Source: CAG-791 sp963658405
Lineage (GTDB): Bacteria > Bacillota > Clostridia > Lachnospirales > Lachnospiraceae
Length of the DNA stretch: 44,320 nt
Assembly: GCA_963658405.1 (NCBI GenBank)
Contig: CAVKQI010000009.1
Span: 1 to 44,320 of the forward strand
Reading direction: 5' to 3'
Part shown: positions 7,470-16,251 of the stretch, one piece after another
How positions within the stretch are numbered: the first letter of the stretch is position 1
Layout of the letters: each line of letters begins with the position of its first letter
Program-made: the position numbers and the translations under genes
The notes under the pieces: generated by a model
The model's input: the letters and a program-made list of their open reading frames with translations, nothing else
Database searches by the model: none
What the model was told of the DNA's origin: nothing

Positions 7470-8501
7470 TTATTGCGGTACTTCCGTCAGGAGGCTGTTC
7501 ATGACTTCGTAGAGCTTGTCCTTGGTGCCGGCCCGCATGACGATGGAGATATAAGGATTGCCGGAAGTATCCCTGGAGAGCATCACCAGGCAATGTCCTG
7601 CCGCATTGGTGGTGCCGGTCTTTCCGCCGATCACCGTAATGGAAGAAGGCGCCGTGGCCTCTCCCAGGAGATAGTAATTAGTAGAGACTACATTGATCTC
7701 CTTTTCGGCTCCCGCCTCGTCATGGTAAACCGTGGAATAGCCGGTCATATTGATGATCTCCTTAAAGAGATCATACTTTACTGCCTCATTAAAGATCAGA
7801 TACATATCATAGGCGGTGGTATAGTGATTCTCATCGCTTAGACCGTTGGAATTGATGAAATTGGTATTGGTGGCGCCGATGGCGGTGGCTTCGTCATTCA
7901 TCATCTGGATGAAATTCTCCATGCTGCCGCCGATATTCTCACCGATCATCACAGCTACATCATTGGCTGAATAGATCAGCAGAATGTGCAGGGCCTGGTC
8001 AAGGGTCATGGTATCGCCCGGCTTTAAGCCGCAGACCTGGGCATCCGGATCCGACATCACCACATTGGAGGAGGCCGTCAGCACGGTATCCGCAGAGCTG
8101 TTTTTCAAGGCCACCAGCGCGGTCATGACTTTCGTCATGCTGGCCGGATAGAGCTTGGTGAAAATGTTCTTTGCATACAGGACATTTTTATTATTCAGGT
8201 CAAAGATGGCTGCTGCACTGACATCCGAGGTGTCAATGGCAACGCTCCCCTCCACGTCTCCGGCGGCCACGCAAAGATCCGCGGCAAACGGATCTGCCGT
8301 CTCCGCGGAAGGGTTGGATGCCGTCAGAAAGCTGTAGTTGCTCTCCGTCTCCATCTGGCTGTAGGCCAGGTCATATTTATTGCCGCAGCCGGAAAGAAAA
8401 AGGGTTCCCAGACAGACGACAGAAAGCAGGCAAACTGCTCTGCTGCCTGCTTTTTTCATTCTCTTATCAGTATATTCAGTTACAGGTTTGAAGATCTGCA
8501 T
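7470..8501 (-). CDS. D-alanyl-D-alanine carboxypeptidase (low-molecular-weight PBP), putative lipoprotein
   Basis: A serine-type D,D-carboxypeptidase of the PBP5/DacA class that trims the terminal D-Ala of peptidoglycan stem peptides outside the membrane. The hydrophobic signal segment ends in LFLSGC, a lipobox, so it is probably a lipoprotein. All three catalytic motifs are visible: SxxK as PASMTK near residue 121, SxN as YSAND, and KTG in GGKTGTTNAAGH. The C-terminal domain of classic PBP5 is absent or short (343 residues in total). Start is uncertain: ATG 8501 follows AGGGA at long spacing (GTG 8504 also possible), while ATG 8459 gives a cleaner signal peptide but a poor binding site. It is last in the morphogenesis cluster, 38 bp after mgsA. 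Confidence 0.9.
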   Translation of the reverse strand: MQIFKPVTEYTDKRMKKAGSRAVCLLSVVCLGTLFLSGCGNKYDLAYSQMETESNYSFLTASNPSAETADPFAADLCVAAGDVEGSVAIDTSDVSAAAIFDLNNKNVLYAKNIFTKLYPASMTKVMTALVALKNSSADTVLTASSNVVMSDPDAQVCGLKPGDTMTLDQALHILLIYSANDVAVMIGENIGGSMENFIQMMNDEATAIGATNTNFINSNGLSDENHYTTAYDMYLIFNEAVKYDLFKEIINMTGYSTVYHDEAGAEKEINVVSTNYYLLGEATAPSSITVIGGKTGTTNAAGHCLVMLSRDTSGNPYISIVMRAGTKDKLYEVMNSLLTEVPQ

Positions 8502-8539
8502 CACTTAAACGAAAATTCCCTGTTAAAACACAAACGAAA

Positions 8540-8935
8540 CTACTTGTAAATCTCACGCCATTCCAGATCACCCCGGTCCAGAGACTTGATCAGCAGCTCT
8601 GCGGTAGCCAGATTGGTGGCCAGCGGGATGTTATGGATATCGCACATTCTCACTACATTATTGACATCCGGCTCATGGGACTTGGAGGTAAGAGGATCCC
8701 GAAGGAAAATGACCAGATCGATCTGATTGTGCTCGATCTGCGCGCCGATCTGCTGCGCGCCCCCCAGATGACCTGCCAGATATTTATGGATGGAGAGATT
8801 CGTCACCTCTTCGATGAGCCGACCTGTGGTGCCTGTGGCATAGAGCTCATTCTTACATAGGATTCCCCGATAGGCTATGCAGAAATTCTGCATCAGCTTC
8901 TTTTTTGCATCATGTGCGATCAATGCTATATTCAT
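8540..8935 (-). CDS. mgsA: Methylglyoxal synthase
   Basis: A 131-residue cytosolic enzyme converting dihydroxyacetone phosphate to methylglyoxal and phosphate, an overflow bypass of lower glycolysis. The full-length family pattern is present: IALIAHDAKK at the N-terminus, the phosphate-binding YATGTTGRL, GHLGGAQQIGAQI, and the catalytic region FLRDPL (Asp80) followed by HEPD (His87, Asp90). Length is normal. It sits between rodA and the D,D-carboxypeptidase gene, a frequent place for mgsA in Clostridia; the metabolic reason for that neighbourhood is not evident. Confidence 0.96.
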   Translation of the reverse strand: MNIALIAHDAKKKLMQNFCIAYRGILCKNELYATGTTGRLIEEVTNLSIHKYLAGHLGGAQQIGAQIEHNQIDLVIFLRDPLTSKSHEPDVNNVVRMCDIHNIPLATNLATAELLIKSLDRGDLEWREIYK

Positions 8936-8997
8936 AGACTCATACCCCGTTAAAATAATGTCTTTCCTGCTGTGTCGGTCATAACCGGATACCAGAA

Positions 8998-10131
8998 CTA
9001 TTGTTTGATCCGCTGCATTCCTACATTCAGGACGATGCCGATGGCCAGATAGAGGCTGATCAGACTGGTCAGACCGTAGCTGACAAAGGGAAGCGGGATA
9101 CCTGTATTGGGAAGGATGCCCGTAGTAACTCCCATATTCATAAAGCCCTGAAAGCCGATCCAGGCACCTACGCCGGCGGCAATGACCTGCCCCGCCAGAT
9201 CTTTGGCTTTTCTGGCGATAAAAAAGCAGCGAATCGTGATAAAGAGAAAAAGTAAAACCACAGTGACAGAGCCTACAAAGCCGAATTCCTCACCGATGAC
9301 GGTATAGATAAAGTCTGTCTGGGATTCCGATATGTAGCCGCTGTTTAAAAGGGAGCTGATCTCGTTGGTATTGTATCCCTTGCCAAGGAGCCTGCCCGAT
9401 CCGATGGCCATCAGAGAATTCATGGTCTGGTAGGCCAGTGTGTCGGCATAATCCTCCGGATGAAGCCAGGATAAGATTCTGCCCTGCTGGTAGTCACTTA
9501 AGATCGTCTGGCCTTCCTGGAGCACCAGATTCATGAAGATCGCAAAGCCCGGAATGGCAATGACAGCCGCGCCGGCTACGATCTTCCAGTTGATACCGCC
9601 TACAAAAAGCATGACGAAAATGATGATAAAGACCATGATCGTCGTAGACAGATCCGGCTGTTTTACGATCAGGATAAGGGGCGGAACAGCCAGTAATCCG
9701 CAGGCGGCAAGACATGTAAACGTCTTCATTTTATCCTTATATTTCATGATAAACTGTGCATAGAATAAAATCAATAATATTTTTGCCGCCTCAGAGGGCT
9801 GGAAAGTGATGCCGCCGATATTGATCCAGCGCTGGGCACCACCGCCGCTGCTGCCCATGAGCAGGACCAGAGCCAGAAGGCCGATATTCAGGAAATAAAA
9901 GACCCAGTTAAACCGGATCAGCCTGGAATAATCCACCAGGGAAGCCATCACCATGATCACAATACCGATAACAGTTCCCTCTACCTGACGCATCTGCAGA
10001 TCCGGGCTGGCGGAGCCGATGGCCATGATGCCTATGATGTTCAGTGCGATCACCAGTGTGATCAGCAGAAAATCCAGTTTTCTGAATTGAAAGGTTCTAA
10101 AGGGGCGAAACTCTCTGCTTCTTCTTTCCAT
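8998..10131 (-). CDS. rodA: Rod shape-determining protein RodA (SEDS glycosyltransferase)
   Basis: A 377-residue multi-pass membrane protein of the SEDS family, the peptidoglycan polymerase that pairs with the class B PBP of the elongation machinery. About ten hydrophobic segments are visible, with a large extracellular loop near residues 180-250. The SEDS signatures are present: GGAQRWINIGGITFQPSEAAK near 95-115 and PFVSYGLTSLISLYLAIGI near 345-365. A short charged N-terminus with FRKLDFLL precedes the first membrane segment. It follows minC by 37 bp and lies downstream of its likely partner PBP2, which supports RodA rather than FtsW. Confidence 0.93.
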   Translation of the reverse strand: MERRSREFRPFRTFQFRKLDFLLITLVIALNIIGIMAIGSASPDLQMRQVEGTVIGIVIMVMASLVDYSRLIRFNWVFYFLNIGLLALVLLMGSSGGGAQRWINIGGITFQPSEAAKILLILFYAQFIMKYKDKMKTFTCLAACGLLAVPPLILIVKQPDLSTTIMVFIIIFVMLFVGGINWKIVAGAAVIAIPGFAIFMNLVLQEGQTILSDYQQGRILSWLHPEDYADTLAYQTMNSLMAIGSGRLLGKGYNTNEISSLLNSGYISESQTDFIYTVIGEEFGFVGSVTVVLLFLFITIRCFFIARKAKDLAGQVIAAGVGAWIGFQGFMNMGVTTGILPNTGIPLPFVSYGLTSLISLYLAIGIVLNVGMQRIKQ

Positions 10132-10168
10132 GGAGCTTTTGTACCTTCTTTCAGAGATGATCCGCTGT

Positions 10169-10867
10169 TTAGGTCAGCAGATCGATCCATGTTCCTTTGT
10201 TGACCGGCACCATGGTCACCACGCCTTTTTTGAGCACAGCGGCCCTGGGCGCCGGTCTGCCAAGAATACTCCAGCGGCTCTTTTCATTCCCTCTGGAGCG
10301 TATGCCGTCCACGCGCAGCTTTTCCGGAGACAGATCCAGGGCAAAAACGAAATGTCCGCTCTCACCGGTATTTCCGGCCTGGGCTTCCCCGTAGAGACCT
10401 CCCAGCACGAAAATGTTTTTTTCCGAGACCACGGCGCTGCCGGGGTACACGTCTCCCAGGACCAGAAGATTCTCCCGGGAATCCAGGACCATGCCGTTGT
10501 TGACATTGCCGTTGTGCAGCTGGCAGATGGGCATATCCGGCGGCAGGCTTCCCGCGCCGACGCCGCCTGCCCGGCTGATCCGATCCAGCGCATGGAGAAG
10601 GATACGCTCTGTACTCTCTTCCTTGCTGCAGATACACATGATCTGCAGATCACTGTTTTGTGTGATGATGTCTGTCAGTTCCATCTCTTCTTCGCCGGTG
10701 AGCTTTCTTCCCTCAAAGGAAAGGGCCACACTGGCATCCTGAAAGAAAGCTCTGCCCTTCGAGAATTTCTCTTCTGTCTCCTTCAGGATCTCCTCCCAGG
10801 GAGCATCCTCCTGTAAATGCAGGGCGATACCGTTGGTAAAACTTTTGATCATGACCGCGTTTTTCAT
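10169..10867 (-). CDS. minC: Septum site-determining protein MinC, without MinD/MinE neighbours
   Basis: A 232-residue MinC, inhibitor of FtsZ ring assembly at the poles. The N-terminal domain spans about 1-95 (MKNAVMIKSFTNGIALHL; GRAFFQDASVALSFEGRKL). The C-terminal beta-helix begins near 130 and contains LLVLGDVYPGSAVVSEKNIFVLGGLYG and FALDLSPEKLRVDG. Position 130-140, where RSGQ normally contacts MinD, reads VNNGMVLDS, so that motif is not recognisable. minD and minE, often directly downstream in Clostridia, are missing: rodA begins 37 bp later. The frame also opens at GTG 10873, but that codon overlaps the GAGGTGA ribosome binding site, so ATG 10867 is used. Confidence 0.88.
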   Translation of the reverse strand: MKNAVMIKSFTNGIALHLQEDAPWEEILKETEEKFSKGRAFFQDASVALSFEGRKLTGEEEMELTDIITQNSDLQIMCICSKEESTERILLHALDRISRAGGVGAGSLPPDMPICQLHNGNVNNGMVLDSRENLLVLGDVYPGSAVVSEKNIFVLGGLYGEAQAGNTGESGHFVFALDLSPEKLRVDGIRSRGNEKSRWSILGRPAPRAAVLKKGVVTMVPVNKGTWIDLLT

Positions 10868-10881
10868 ACTCACCTCATAAT

Positions 10882-10923
10882 GCCGCAGCTTGCGGCGAAA
10901 AAGAAACTCCGGGAGAATCTCGC
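10882..10923 (-). promoter_or_regulatory. Paired hairpin module in the minC leader
   Basis: Between PBP2 and minC, GCCGCA (10891-10896 on the minus strand) pairs with TGCGGC (10882-10887) 14 bases before the ATG. Just upstream, the segment whose plus strand reads GGAGAATCTCGC (10912-10923) is identical over 12 bases to the same position in the solute-binding protein leader at 43077-43088. A CCGG-based stem followed by TTTCTTTTT could also act as a weak attenuator. Confidence 0.5.
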
Positions 10924-10945
10924 CCGGGCGAAATCTACGATACGA

Positions 10946-13819
10946 TCAGTCAGCGGAGATATTGCCGCTGTTCATCTGGGTGCCGGTGTCAAGCAGATCG
11001 TCTCTGTCCTCTACATTAAAGTAGTATTTCAGGACATCCTCCGTGATCTGCGCCGCATAGTCGGAAGTATAACCGTTGGCCACACGGGTGGCAATGGCGA
11101 TCTGCGGACTTTCGTAGGGGGCATAGCAGACAAACAGTGCATGGTTCGGTCTGGTGGTCGTCTCCTGCGCGGTACCGGTCTTTCCGGCCACGGCAATGGG
11201 CATATCATCAAAATAGGATTTGTCCTGCACCACCTTGCGCATACCCAGATGGATGGCATTCCAGTAGCGCTGGTCCATATCGATGATATTCCGAATGGTG
11301 GCGCTGTTGGAAAGAAGGGTGCTGCCGCTGCTGTCCTCCACCTTTTGCAGAAGGGTCAGATTATAGCAGGTGCCGCTGTTGGCCACCGTGGTGACATATC
11401 TGGCCAGGCCCACGGTGGTATAACCGCTGTCTGACTGACCGATGGCGGAACGCACCGCATCTTCCGATGCCATCTGGGGCGAAGCTTCTTCTATTTCTAT
11501 GCCGGACGTATCGGACAGGCCGAACATGTCCGCATATTTCTGTAATTTGGTGACACCTACATCCGAGGAATAGGTATTGCCCACCTCTCCCAACCGGTAG
11601 CCTACTTCATAAAAGAAGATATTGCAGGAATTCTGTATAGCGCCGGAGACATCGAGATTGCCGTGGCTGCTGGGATAGATCCAGCAATGGGGCGAGGGCT
11701 GAATCTTTTCGAATGTCCCTGTGCAGTCCACCATGGTATCCAGGGTGATCACACCTTCCATCAATCCTGCAGTGGCGGAAACCGGCTTAAAGGTGGAACC
11801 GGGAGCCGTCTTCTGCTGGGTAGCATAGTTGATGAGAGGTCTGGAAAGATTATTGCGAAGGCTCGCATAATACTCTGCATCCACGCCGTTGCTCATCCGG
11901 TTGTTGTCATAGCTGGGATAAGTCACCAGCGCCAGCACCTCGCCGGAATTCACGTCAGTGATCACCATGGAACCGGAATAGGGATCCAGGTTCAGCTGCG
12001 CCGGCGTCAGATCCAGATTCTGGATCCTTGCGATCATGAAATCGTAGGCAGATTCCGTGCCTGCCTCAAAGGATGCTCTCTCCGCCTCCTGTACATTCAC
12101 CAGATCCTGCTCCATCAGAATCCGGCAGATCTGATTGCCGGAGATCACATCGTTTAAGATCATATACTTATAGATCTTTTTGGTGAAATCGGAATCCTGC
12201 GAGAGCAGATCCTTGGTATATTTCCAGAGGGCGTCAAAAACCTGTGCGGAATCGGCATACTTGCTCTCTATGGAGAGCTTGGTGACATCCACCCAGTTCT
12301 GGGCGATGGCGTATTCCAGAAACTCTGTCAGGGAAATGGTCTCGTTGGTCGTCCAGTTCTGATAGGTCTCATCCTCTTCGTTGATCAGAGACCGGTCCAG
12401 CACGCCCTTGTCATAGAGGGCAGAGACCAGATAGCTCTCGTAGGTCTTGTATTCCTTGGTCAGCTTGTTATACGGCGTCTTTGCGGTATAAAGCTCCTTT
12501 TCCATGGTATCCCACAGGGAGGCGGCATAGGTCTGAAAGGTGCTGTAAACGGCTTTTTCCGTCTCTCCCGCGTCCTCCTGCGCAAAGTGGGAGGTGCTGA
12601 CCACGTTATTATTGATCACCGCAAAATAGACATCGTAAATGGGGATGACGATGTTGGAACTGGAGGAGTTGGTGCTGGTGTCAAATTCCTTGATGTTGCG
12701 GATCTTCGCCACCAGGATGGAGGCCAGGCGGCGCTCGAGTATATCGGTGGCTGCCTCCTGCAGGTCCTTATCAATCGTCAGGTAGACATCATTGCCGGCC
12801 ACCGGATCTTCTTCGTTTGTCACCTGGAGCTCTTTGCCCACGCTGTCTACAAAGACCGTCTTGCTGCCCTTAGTGCCCTGGAGCTGCTCTTCCATGGAGG
12901 CTTCGATGCCGGCCTTACCCACAATATCGCTGGAGGTGTAATCGGCATTGGTCTTTTGCAGCTCCTTTAATTCCTCTGTGGAGACCTTGCCGGTATAGCC
13001 GATGATCTGGGAAAAGTAGGTGCTGTCCACATATTTGCGCACCGTCTCTTCTTCGATGTCTACGCCGAGCAGATCATCGCTGCGCTCCATGATGTCCGCC
13101 ACTGTCTGCTCACTGACATCGGAGGCGATGGAGGTGGAGAGGTATTTCTGGAAATTATTAAGGCTCAGATTATAGCGCACGATGACCATCTGGAGAAGCC
13201 GTTTGTCGGAATATCCCTTTCCCGGCACAAAGTCGGAGGAGGAATCCTCCGGATCCTCTTTCTCTCCCAGTTCATAGCGTTCCGCCAGATCCATGACGGC
13301 ATCCCGGGCAGAACGGGTCTTTTCTTCGTAGGTCAGGTCATCCGTGGAGGCATGACCGTAAATATCCGCGAGGAATCGAAGAAGGGATGTATCGGAGACA
13401 TTATATTCGAACTGGCCGTCCTCATTCAGGATGATATTGAAGTCGCCGGTGATGGAATCTCCGTTGCCGTCCAGGATGTCGATCACCTTGCCGATGGTCT
13501 CATTGATCTGCTTATCCCGGGAGGAAGTATCCTCATAGACGTCCTTGATAGTGACGGAATAGGCCAGCTCATTGTAGGCCAGAAGGTTGCCGTTCCGGTC
13601 GTAGATATTGCCTCTGGTGCTGGGGATCGTCACCTCGCGGCGGATGCGCAGCTGAAAGTTATTCAGGTAATTCTCACCGTTGACGATCTGTAGCTGAAAA
13701 AGCCGATAGGTCCAGCCGCAGGCAAGACCTATCATCACGATGACCAGAAGTACGATCCTTATATTGATCCTGTGCAGGAAGTCCAGGATGCTTGTCCGGA
13801 TATGAATGCCTTTAAACAA
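10946..13819 (-). CDS. Penicillin-binding protein 2 (class B, elongation transpeptidase)
   Basis: A 957-residue class B PBP that cross-links peptidoglycan during elongation with RodA and MreBCD. A single N-terminal membrane anchor (about 20-38) is followed by the pedestal domain (RREVTIPSTRGNIYDRNGNLLA near 45-65). The transpeptidase has SxxK as Ser675-Thr-Phe-Lys678, SxN as Ser731-Cys-Asn733, and Lys880-Thr-Gly882. It is some 300 residues longer than proteobacterial PBP2: a mostly helical insertion of about 240 residues lies between TIDKDLQEAATDIL and MVITDVNSGEVLALV. Large class B PBPs of this kind are known in Clostridia. The TTG start at 13819 overlaps the mreD stop by 8 bp, indicating translational coupling. 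Confidence 0.93.
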   Translation of the reverse strand: MFKGIHIRTSILDFLHRINIRIVLLVIVMIGLACGWTYRLFQLQIVNGENYLNNFQLRIRREVTIPSTRGNIYDRNGNLLAYNELAYSVTIKDVYEDTSSRDKQINETIGKVIDILDGNGDSITGDFNIILNEDGQFEYNVSDTSLLRFLADIYGHASTDDLTYEEKTRSARDAVMDLAERYELGEKEDPEDSSSDFVPGKGYSDKRLLQMVIVRYNLSLNNFQKYLSTSIASDVSEQTVADIMERSDDLLGVDIEEETVRKYVDSTYFSQIIGYTGKVSTEELKELQKTNADYTSSDIVGKAGIEASMEEQLQGTKGSKTVFVDSVGKELQVTNEEDPVAGNDVYLTIDKDLQEAATDILERRLASILVAKIRNIKEFDTSTNSSSSNIVIPIYDVYFAVINNNVVSTSHFAQEDAGETEKAVYSTFQTYAASLWDTMEKELYTAKTPYNKLTKEYKTYESYLVSALYDKGVLDRSLINEEDETYQNWTTNETISLTEFLEYAIAQNWVDVTKLSIESKYADSAQVFDALWKYTKDLLSQDSDFTKKIYKYMILNDVISGNQICRILMEQDLVNVQEAERASFEAGTESAYDFMIARIQNLDLTPAQLNLDPYSGSMVITDVNSGEVLALVTYPSYDNNRMSNGVDAEYYASLRNNLSRPLINYATQQKTAPGSTFKPVSATAGLMEGVITLDTMVDCTGTFEKIQPSPHCWIYPSSHGNLDVSGAIQNSCNIFFYEVGYRLGEVGNTYSSDVGVTKLQKYADMFGLSDTSGIEIEEASPQMASEDAVRSAIGQSDSGYTTVGLARYVTTVANSGTCYNLTLLQKVEDSSGSTLLSNSATIRNIIDMDQRYWNAIHLGMRKVVQDKSYFDDMPIAVAGKTGTAQETTTRPNHALFVCYAPYESPQIAIATRVANGYTSDYAAQITEDVLKYYFNVEDRDDLLDTGTQMNSGNISAD

Positions 13820-14339
13820 AGTTCTTCTCGCTTTCTCTCTTCTTTCGAATGTAGCGTCTGTAGAGCAACAGCAGCAGCGGATAGATCACCAGCGCACACA
13901 GCAGGCTGTAGATGATCTCCGGGATCAGAAAGTGCACCAGAAAGTACTGCAGATAGAAACGCCCCCGAATGAGAAAATCAAAAATATAGCTGACGATTCC
14001 GTAAAGAAAATCACCGACGGCAATCATCAGCAGAGGGAATTTGAGTTCATCTGCGAAAAACAGCCGCTCGAATTTGCCGAAAAGAAAACCGATCACTGCG
14101 TAGAGCAGCATCTGCTCTCCTATGATCGGCGCAAAAAAAACATCACATAAAAGTCCGCAGAACAGCCCTGTGAACATGCCGCCGATCTCTCCCAGCATAA
14201 GGCCGTAGGAGATGGTCACAATGATCATCAGATTGGGACCGATGCCGGAAAAGGAAAGGGCGGGAAAAACCGTACATTGCAGAACAAAGCATATGACAAT
14301 CGTCAGAGCGATAATGATAATACCACGAATTCTTTCCAT
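13812..14339 (-). CDS. mreD: Rod shape-determining protein MreD
   Basis: A 175-residue, highly hydrophobic membrane protein with about five segments, the MreD component of the elongasome that links MreC and the cell-wall enzymes. Sequence conservation in MreD is weak; the call rests on size, membrane topology, motifs such as GLMLGEIGGMFTGLFCGLLCD typical of the family, and its place between mreC and PBP2. Its ribosome binding site is weak (AGAAAGACTG). The stop codon lies inside the start of the PBP2 gene. Confidence 0.9.
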   Translation of the reverse strand: MERIRGIIIIALTIVICFVLQCTVFPALSFSGIGPNLMIIVTISYGLMLGEIGGMFTGLFCGLLCDVFFAPIIGEQMLLYAVIGFLFGKFERLFFADELKFPLLMIAVGDFLYGIVSYIFDFLIRGRFYLQYFLVHFLIPEIIYSLLCALVIYPLLLLLYRRYIRKKRESEKNFV

Positions 14340-14355
14340 TGACAGAACAGTCTTT

Positions 14356-15225
14356 CTAGTTATTCACCTTTTGCTTTGTTTCCAGGATCACCAGCACCGT
14401 ATCGAGGTGCTCAAAATCAACGGCCGGTGTGATCAGACCGGATTTGGTCAGGTTGTTGGAATCCTTGGAGATCTCACTGACATAGCCGATCAGGATGCCG
14501 GGGAGGTATTTTTCACTGATATTGGAAGTGACCACCTTATCTCCCACCGTCACCTGATCACCCTTATCGGAAAGCTTTGAAAATTCGATGACACCGTCTG
14601 CATATCGTTTCAGGCTCCCGGAAACGATGAGATTATCCGAAGTGGAAAGGATGGAGCCGGAAACATTATTATTGTCATTGATAATGCTGGAGACCTTCGC
14701 CCAGTTCGGCCCCACGTCGATGATGCTTCCCACCAGACCGCCGTCTGCGATGACATTCATATCTACGGAAATGCCATCCTCCGAGCCTTTGTTGATCACG
14801 AAGGAGTGATACCAGTTTCCGGAATCCTTGGCGATGATCCGGGCGCCGGTCTTTTCATACTGGCTGTACTGCTCATCCAGATCGTAGAGCTCGCGCAGTC
14901 TGGCCAGCTCATACTTTTCCTGCTGCAGGGAAGTATTCTCCATCAGCAAGGTGTCTACCTGCTCTTTTAAGTCGGCATTTTCCTGCTGGAGATTTTTGAT
15001 CTGTCCCATCATCTCCGCCTCGGATACCAGAAAAGCGCCGACACCGGAGACCCCGTCCTGGAAAGGTACGATCACGTAATTTGCCACCACATTGAGAGGA
15101 CCGGTAAACAGATCCGTTGTATAGGTGAGCACCATCAGGAGAATACAGCCCAGGGAAACCAGCAGGAGTGCATATCTGGCAGGAAGATGAAACTTTTCCT
15201 TTTTTTTCTGAACCACAGGACTCAT
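14356..15225 (-). CDS. mreC: Rod shape-determining protein MreC
   Basis: A 289-residue bitopic protein: basic cytosolic tail, one membrane segment (about 18-38), a heptad-like coiled coil (about 70-108, with QENADLKEQVDTLLMENTS) and an extracytoplasmic double beta-barrel domain typical of MreC (for example GNWYHSFVINKGSEDGI and GLVGSIIDVGPNWAKV). MreC scaffolds PBP2 and RodA. Its ATG overlaps the mreB stop codon in an ATGA arrangement, so translation is probably coupled. mreD follows after 16 bp. Confidence 0.94.
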   Translation of the reverse strand: MSPVVQKKKEKFHLPARYALLLVSLGCILLMVLTYTTDLFTGPLNVVANYVIVPFQDGVSGVGAFLVSEAEMMGQIKNLQQENADLKEQVDTLLMENTSLQQEKYELARLRELYDLDEQYSQYEKTGARIIAKDSGNWYHSFVINKGSEDGISVDMNVIADGGLVGSIIDVGPNWAKVSSIINDNNNVSGSILSTSDNLIVSGSLKRYADGVIEFSKLSDKGDQVTVGDKVVTSNISEKYLPGILIGYVSEISKDSNNLTKSGLITPAVDFEHLDTVLVILETKQKVNN

Positions 15226-16229
15226 TTAGATAACCCTTCAATGGTATAAGCGAGTGATTTATAATTTGCTTTCTTAATGACCTGAGAAAGTCCGAGTGCC
15301 ACGGAATTGACCGGGCTCTCTGCCATATTGACCTGGAGGTGTACTTCTCTCTCCAGCTCCTCGGCCAGGCCCTCCTCCTGGGAGGCACCGCCTGTCATGA
15401 AAATGCCGTGGCGGTAAATATCGGCTGCCAGCTCCGGAGGTGTGCGCTCCAGGATCACCTTTACATTGTCGGTGATGGTATGGAAATTCTCCTGGAGGGT
15501 CTGCTCGATGAAATCGTGCGTCAGGGTACGCTCTACCGGAAGGCCGGTGACAATATCTCTTCCGTAGACAGTGGCTTTGCCGCCGTTTTCGGAGAGATCG
15601 CCGAAGGAGATACGAACGCCCTCGGCTGTCTTATTGCCGATCACGAGATTATACTCCCGGCGAACAGCGGATACGATGGAATTATCAAAGGCATGCCCGC
15701 CCACCTTGATCAGGCGGCTGAGCACGATGCCGCCCAGAGAAAGGATGGAGATCTCTGTGGTATCATGTCCTACGTCTACGATCAGGGCACCCTGGGAATT
15801 CTTGACATCGATGCCCATGCCCAGGCCGTCTGCCAGGGCCTTCTCCACGACCAGGATCTTTTTGGCCTTCAGGCCGGAATCCTTGATGAGGTCGTAAAAG
15901 GCACGCTTTTCTACCTCTGTCACATCTGTGGGAACAGCCACAAAGTAGTTGGCGCCCTTACTGCCCTTCTGGCCGTCGATGATGAAGCGGCGGATCAGCT
16001 GCTCCATGTTCTGGATGTCTGCAATAACACCGTTGCAGATCGGAAAACTGGCGCAGATATTGGCCGGTGATTTCTCGTACATCTCAAAAGCAGAATCACC
16101 GTAGGCGATCACGTTCTTTTTATTTTCGATGGCGATCATGTTTTTCTGAACGGTGATCTTGTCTGTGCCTGCATTGTAGATCTTGATATTATTGGTGCCC
16201 AGATCGATGGCAAAGGTATTGTTAATCAA
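15222..16229 (-). CDS. mreB: MreB-family actin-like cell shape protein
   Basis: A 335-residue actin-fold ATPase of the MreB/Mbl group, which forms membrane-bound filaments guiding lateral wall synthesis. The phosphate-1 loop is FAIDLGTNNIKIY (5-17), phosphate-2 is ALIVDVGHDTTEISIL (about 147-162), and the adenosine region is GIFMTGGASQEEGL near 275-288. Other MreB traits are PICNGVIADIQNMEQLIRRF and FVAVPTDVTEVEKRAF. The start codon is TTG at 16229, with AAAGGAG five bases upstream. It is the first gene of the mreBCD-PBP2-minC-rodA cluster and follows radC by 22 bp. MreB and Mbl paralogues cannot be told apart here. Confidence 0.92.
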   Translation of the reverse strand: MINNTFAIDLGTNNIKIYNAGTDKITVQKNMIAIENKKNVIAYGDSAFEMYEKSPANICASFPICNGVIADIQNMEQLIRRFIIDGQKGSKGANYFVAVPTDVTEVEKRAFYDLIKDSGLKAKKILVVEKALADGLGMGIDVKNSQGALIVDVGHDTTEISILSLGGIVLSRLIKVGGHAFDNSIVSAVRREYNLVIGNKTAEGVRISFGDLSENGGKATVYGRDIVTGLPVERTLTHDFIEQTLQENFHTITDNVKVILERTPPELAADIYRHGIFMTGGASQEEGLAEELEREVHLQVNMAESPVNSVALGLSQVIKKANYKSLAYTIEGLSK

Positions 16230-16251
16230 GGTATCTCCTTTCGGGCGGCTG

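Noticed and set aside
7441..7475. AAGGCA/TGCCTT hairpin after the D,D-carboxypeptidase gene as a terminator
   Set aside because: Long mismatched loop and no T-tract after the stem; the following gene has its own promoter anyway.
8521..8536. TGTTAA near 8521 as a second Rex site
   Set aside because: No matching TTAACA half-site at the required spacing.
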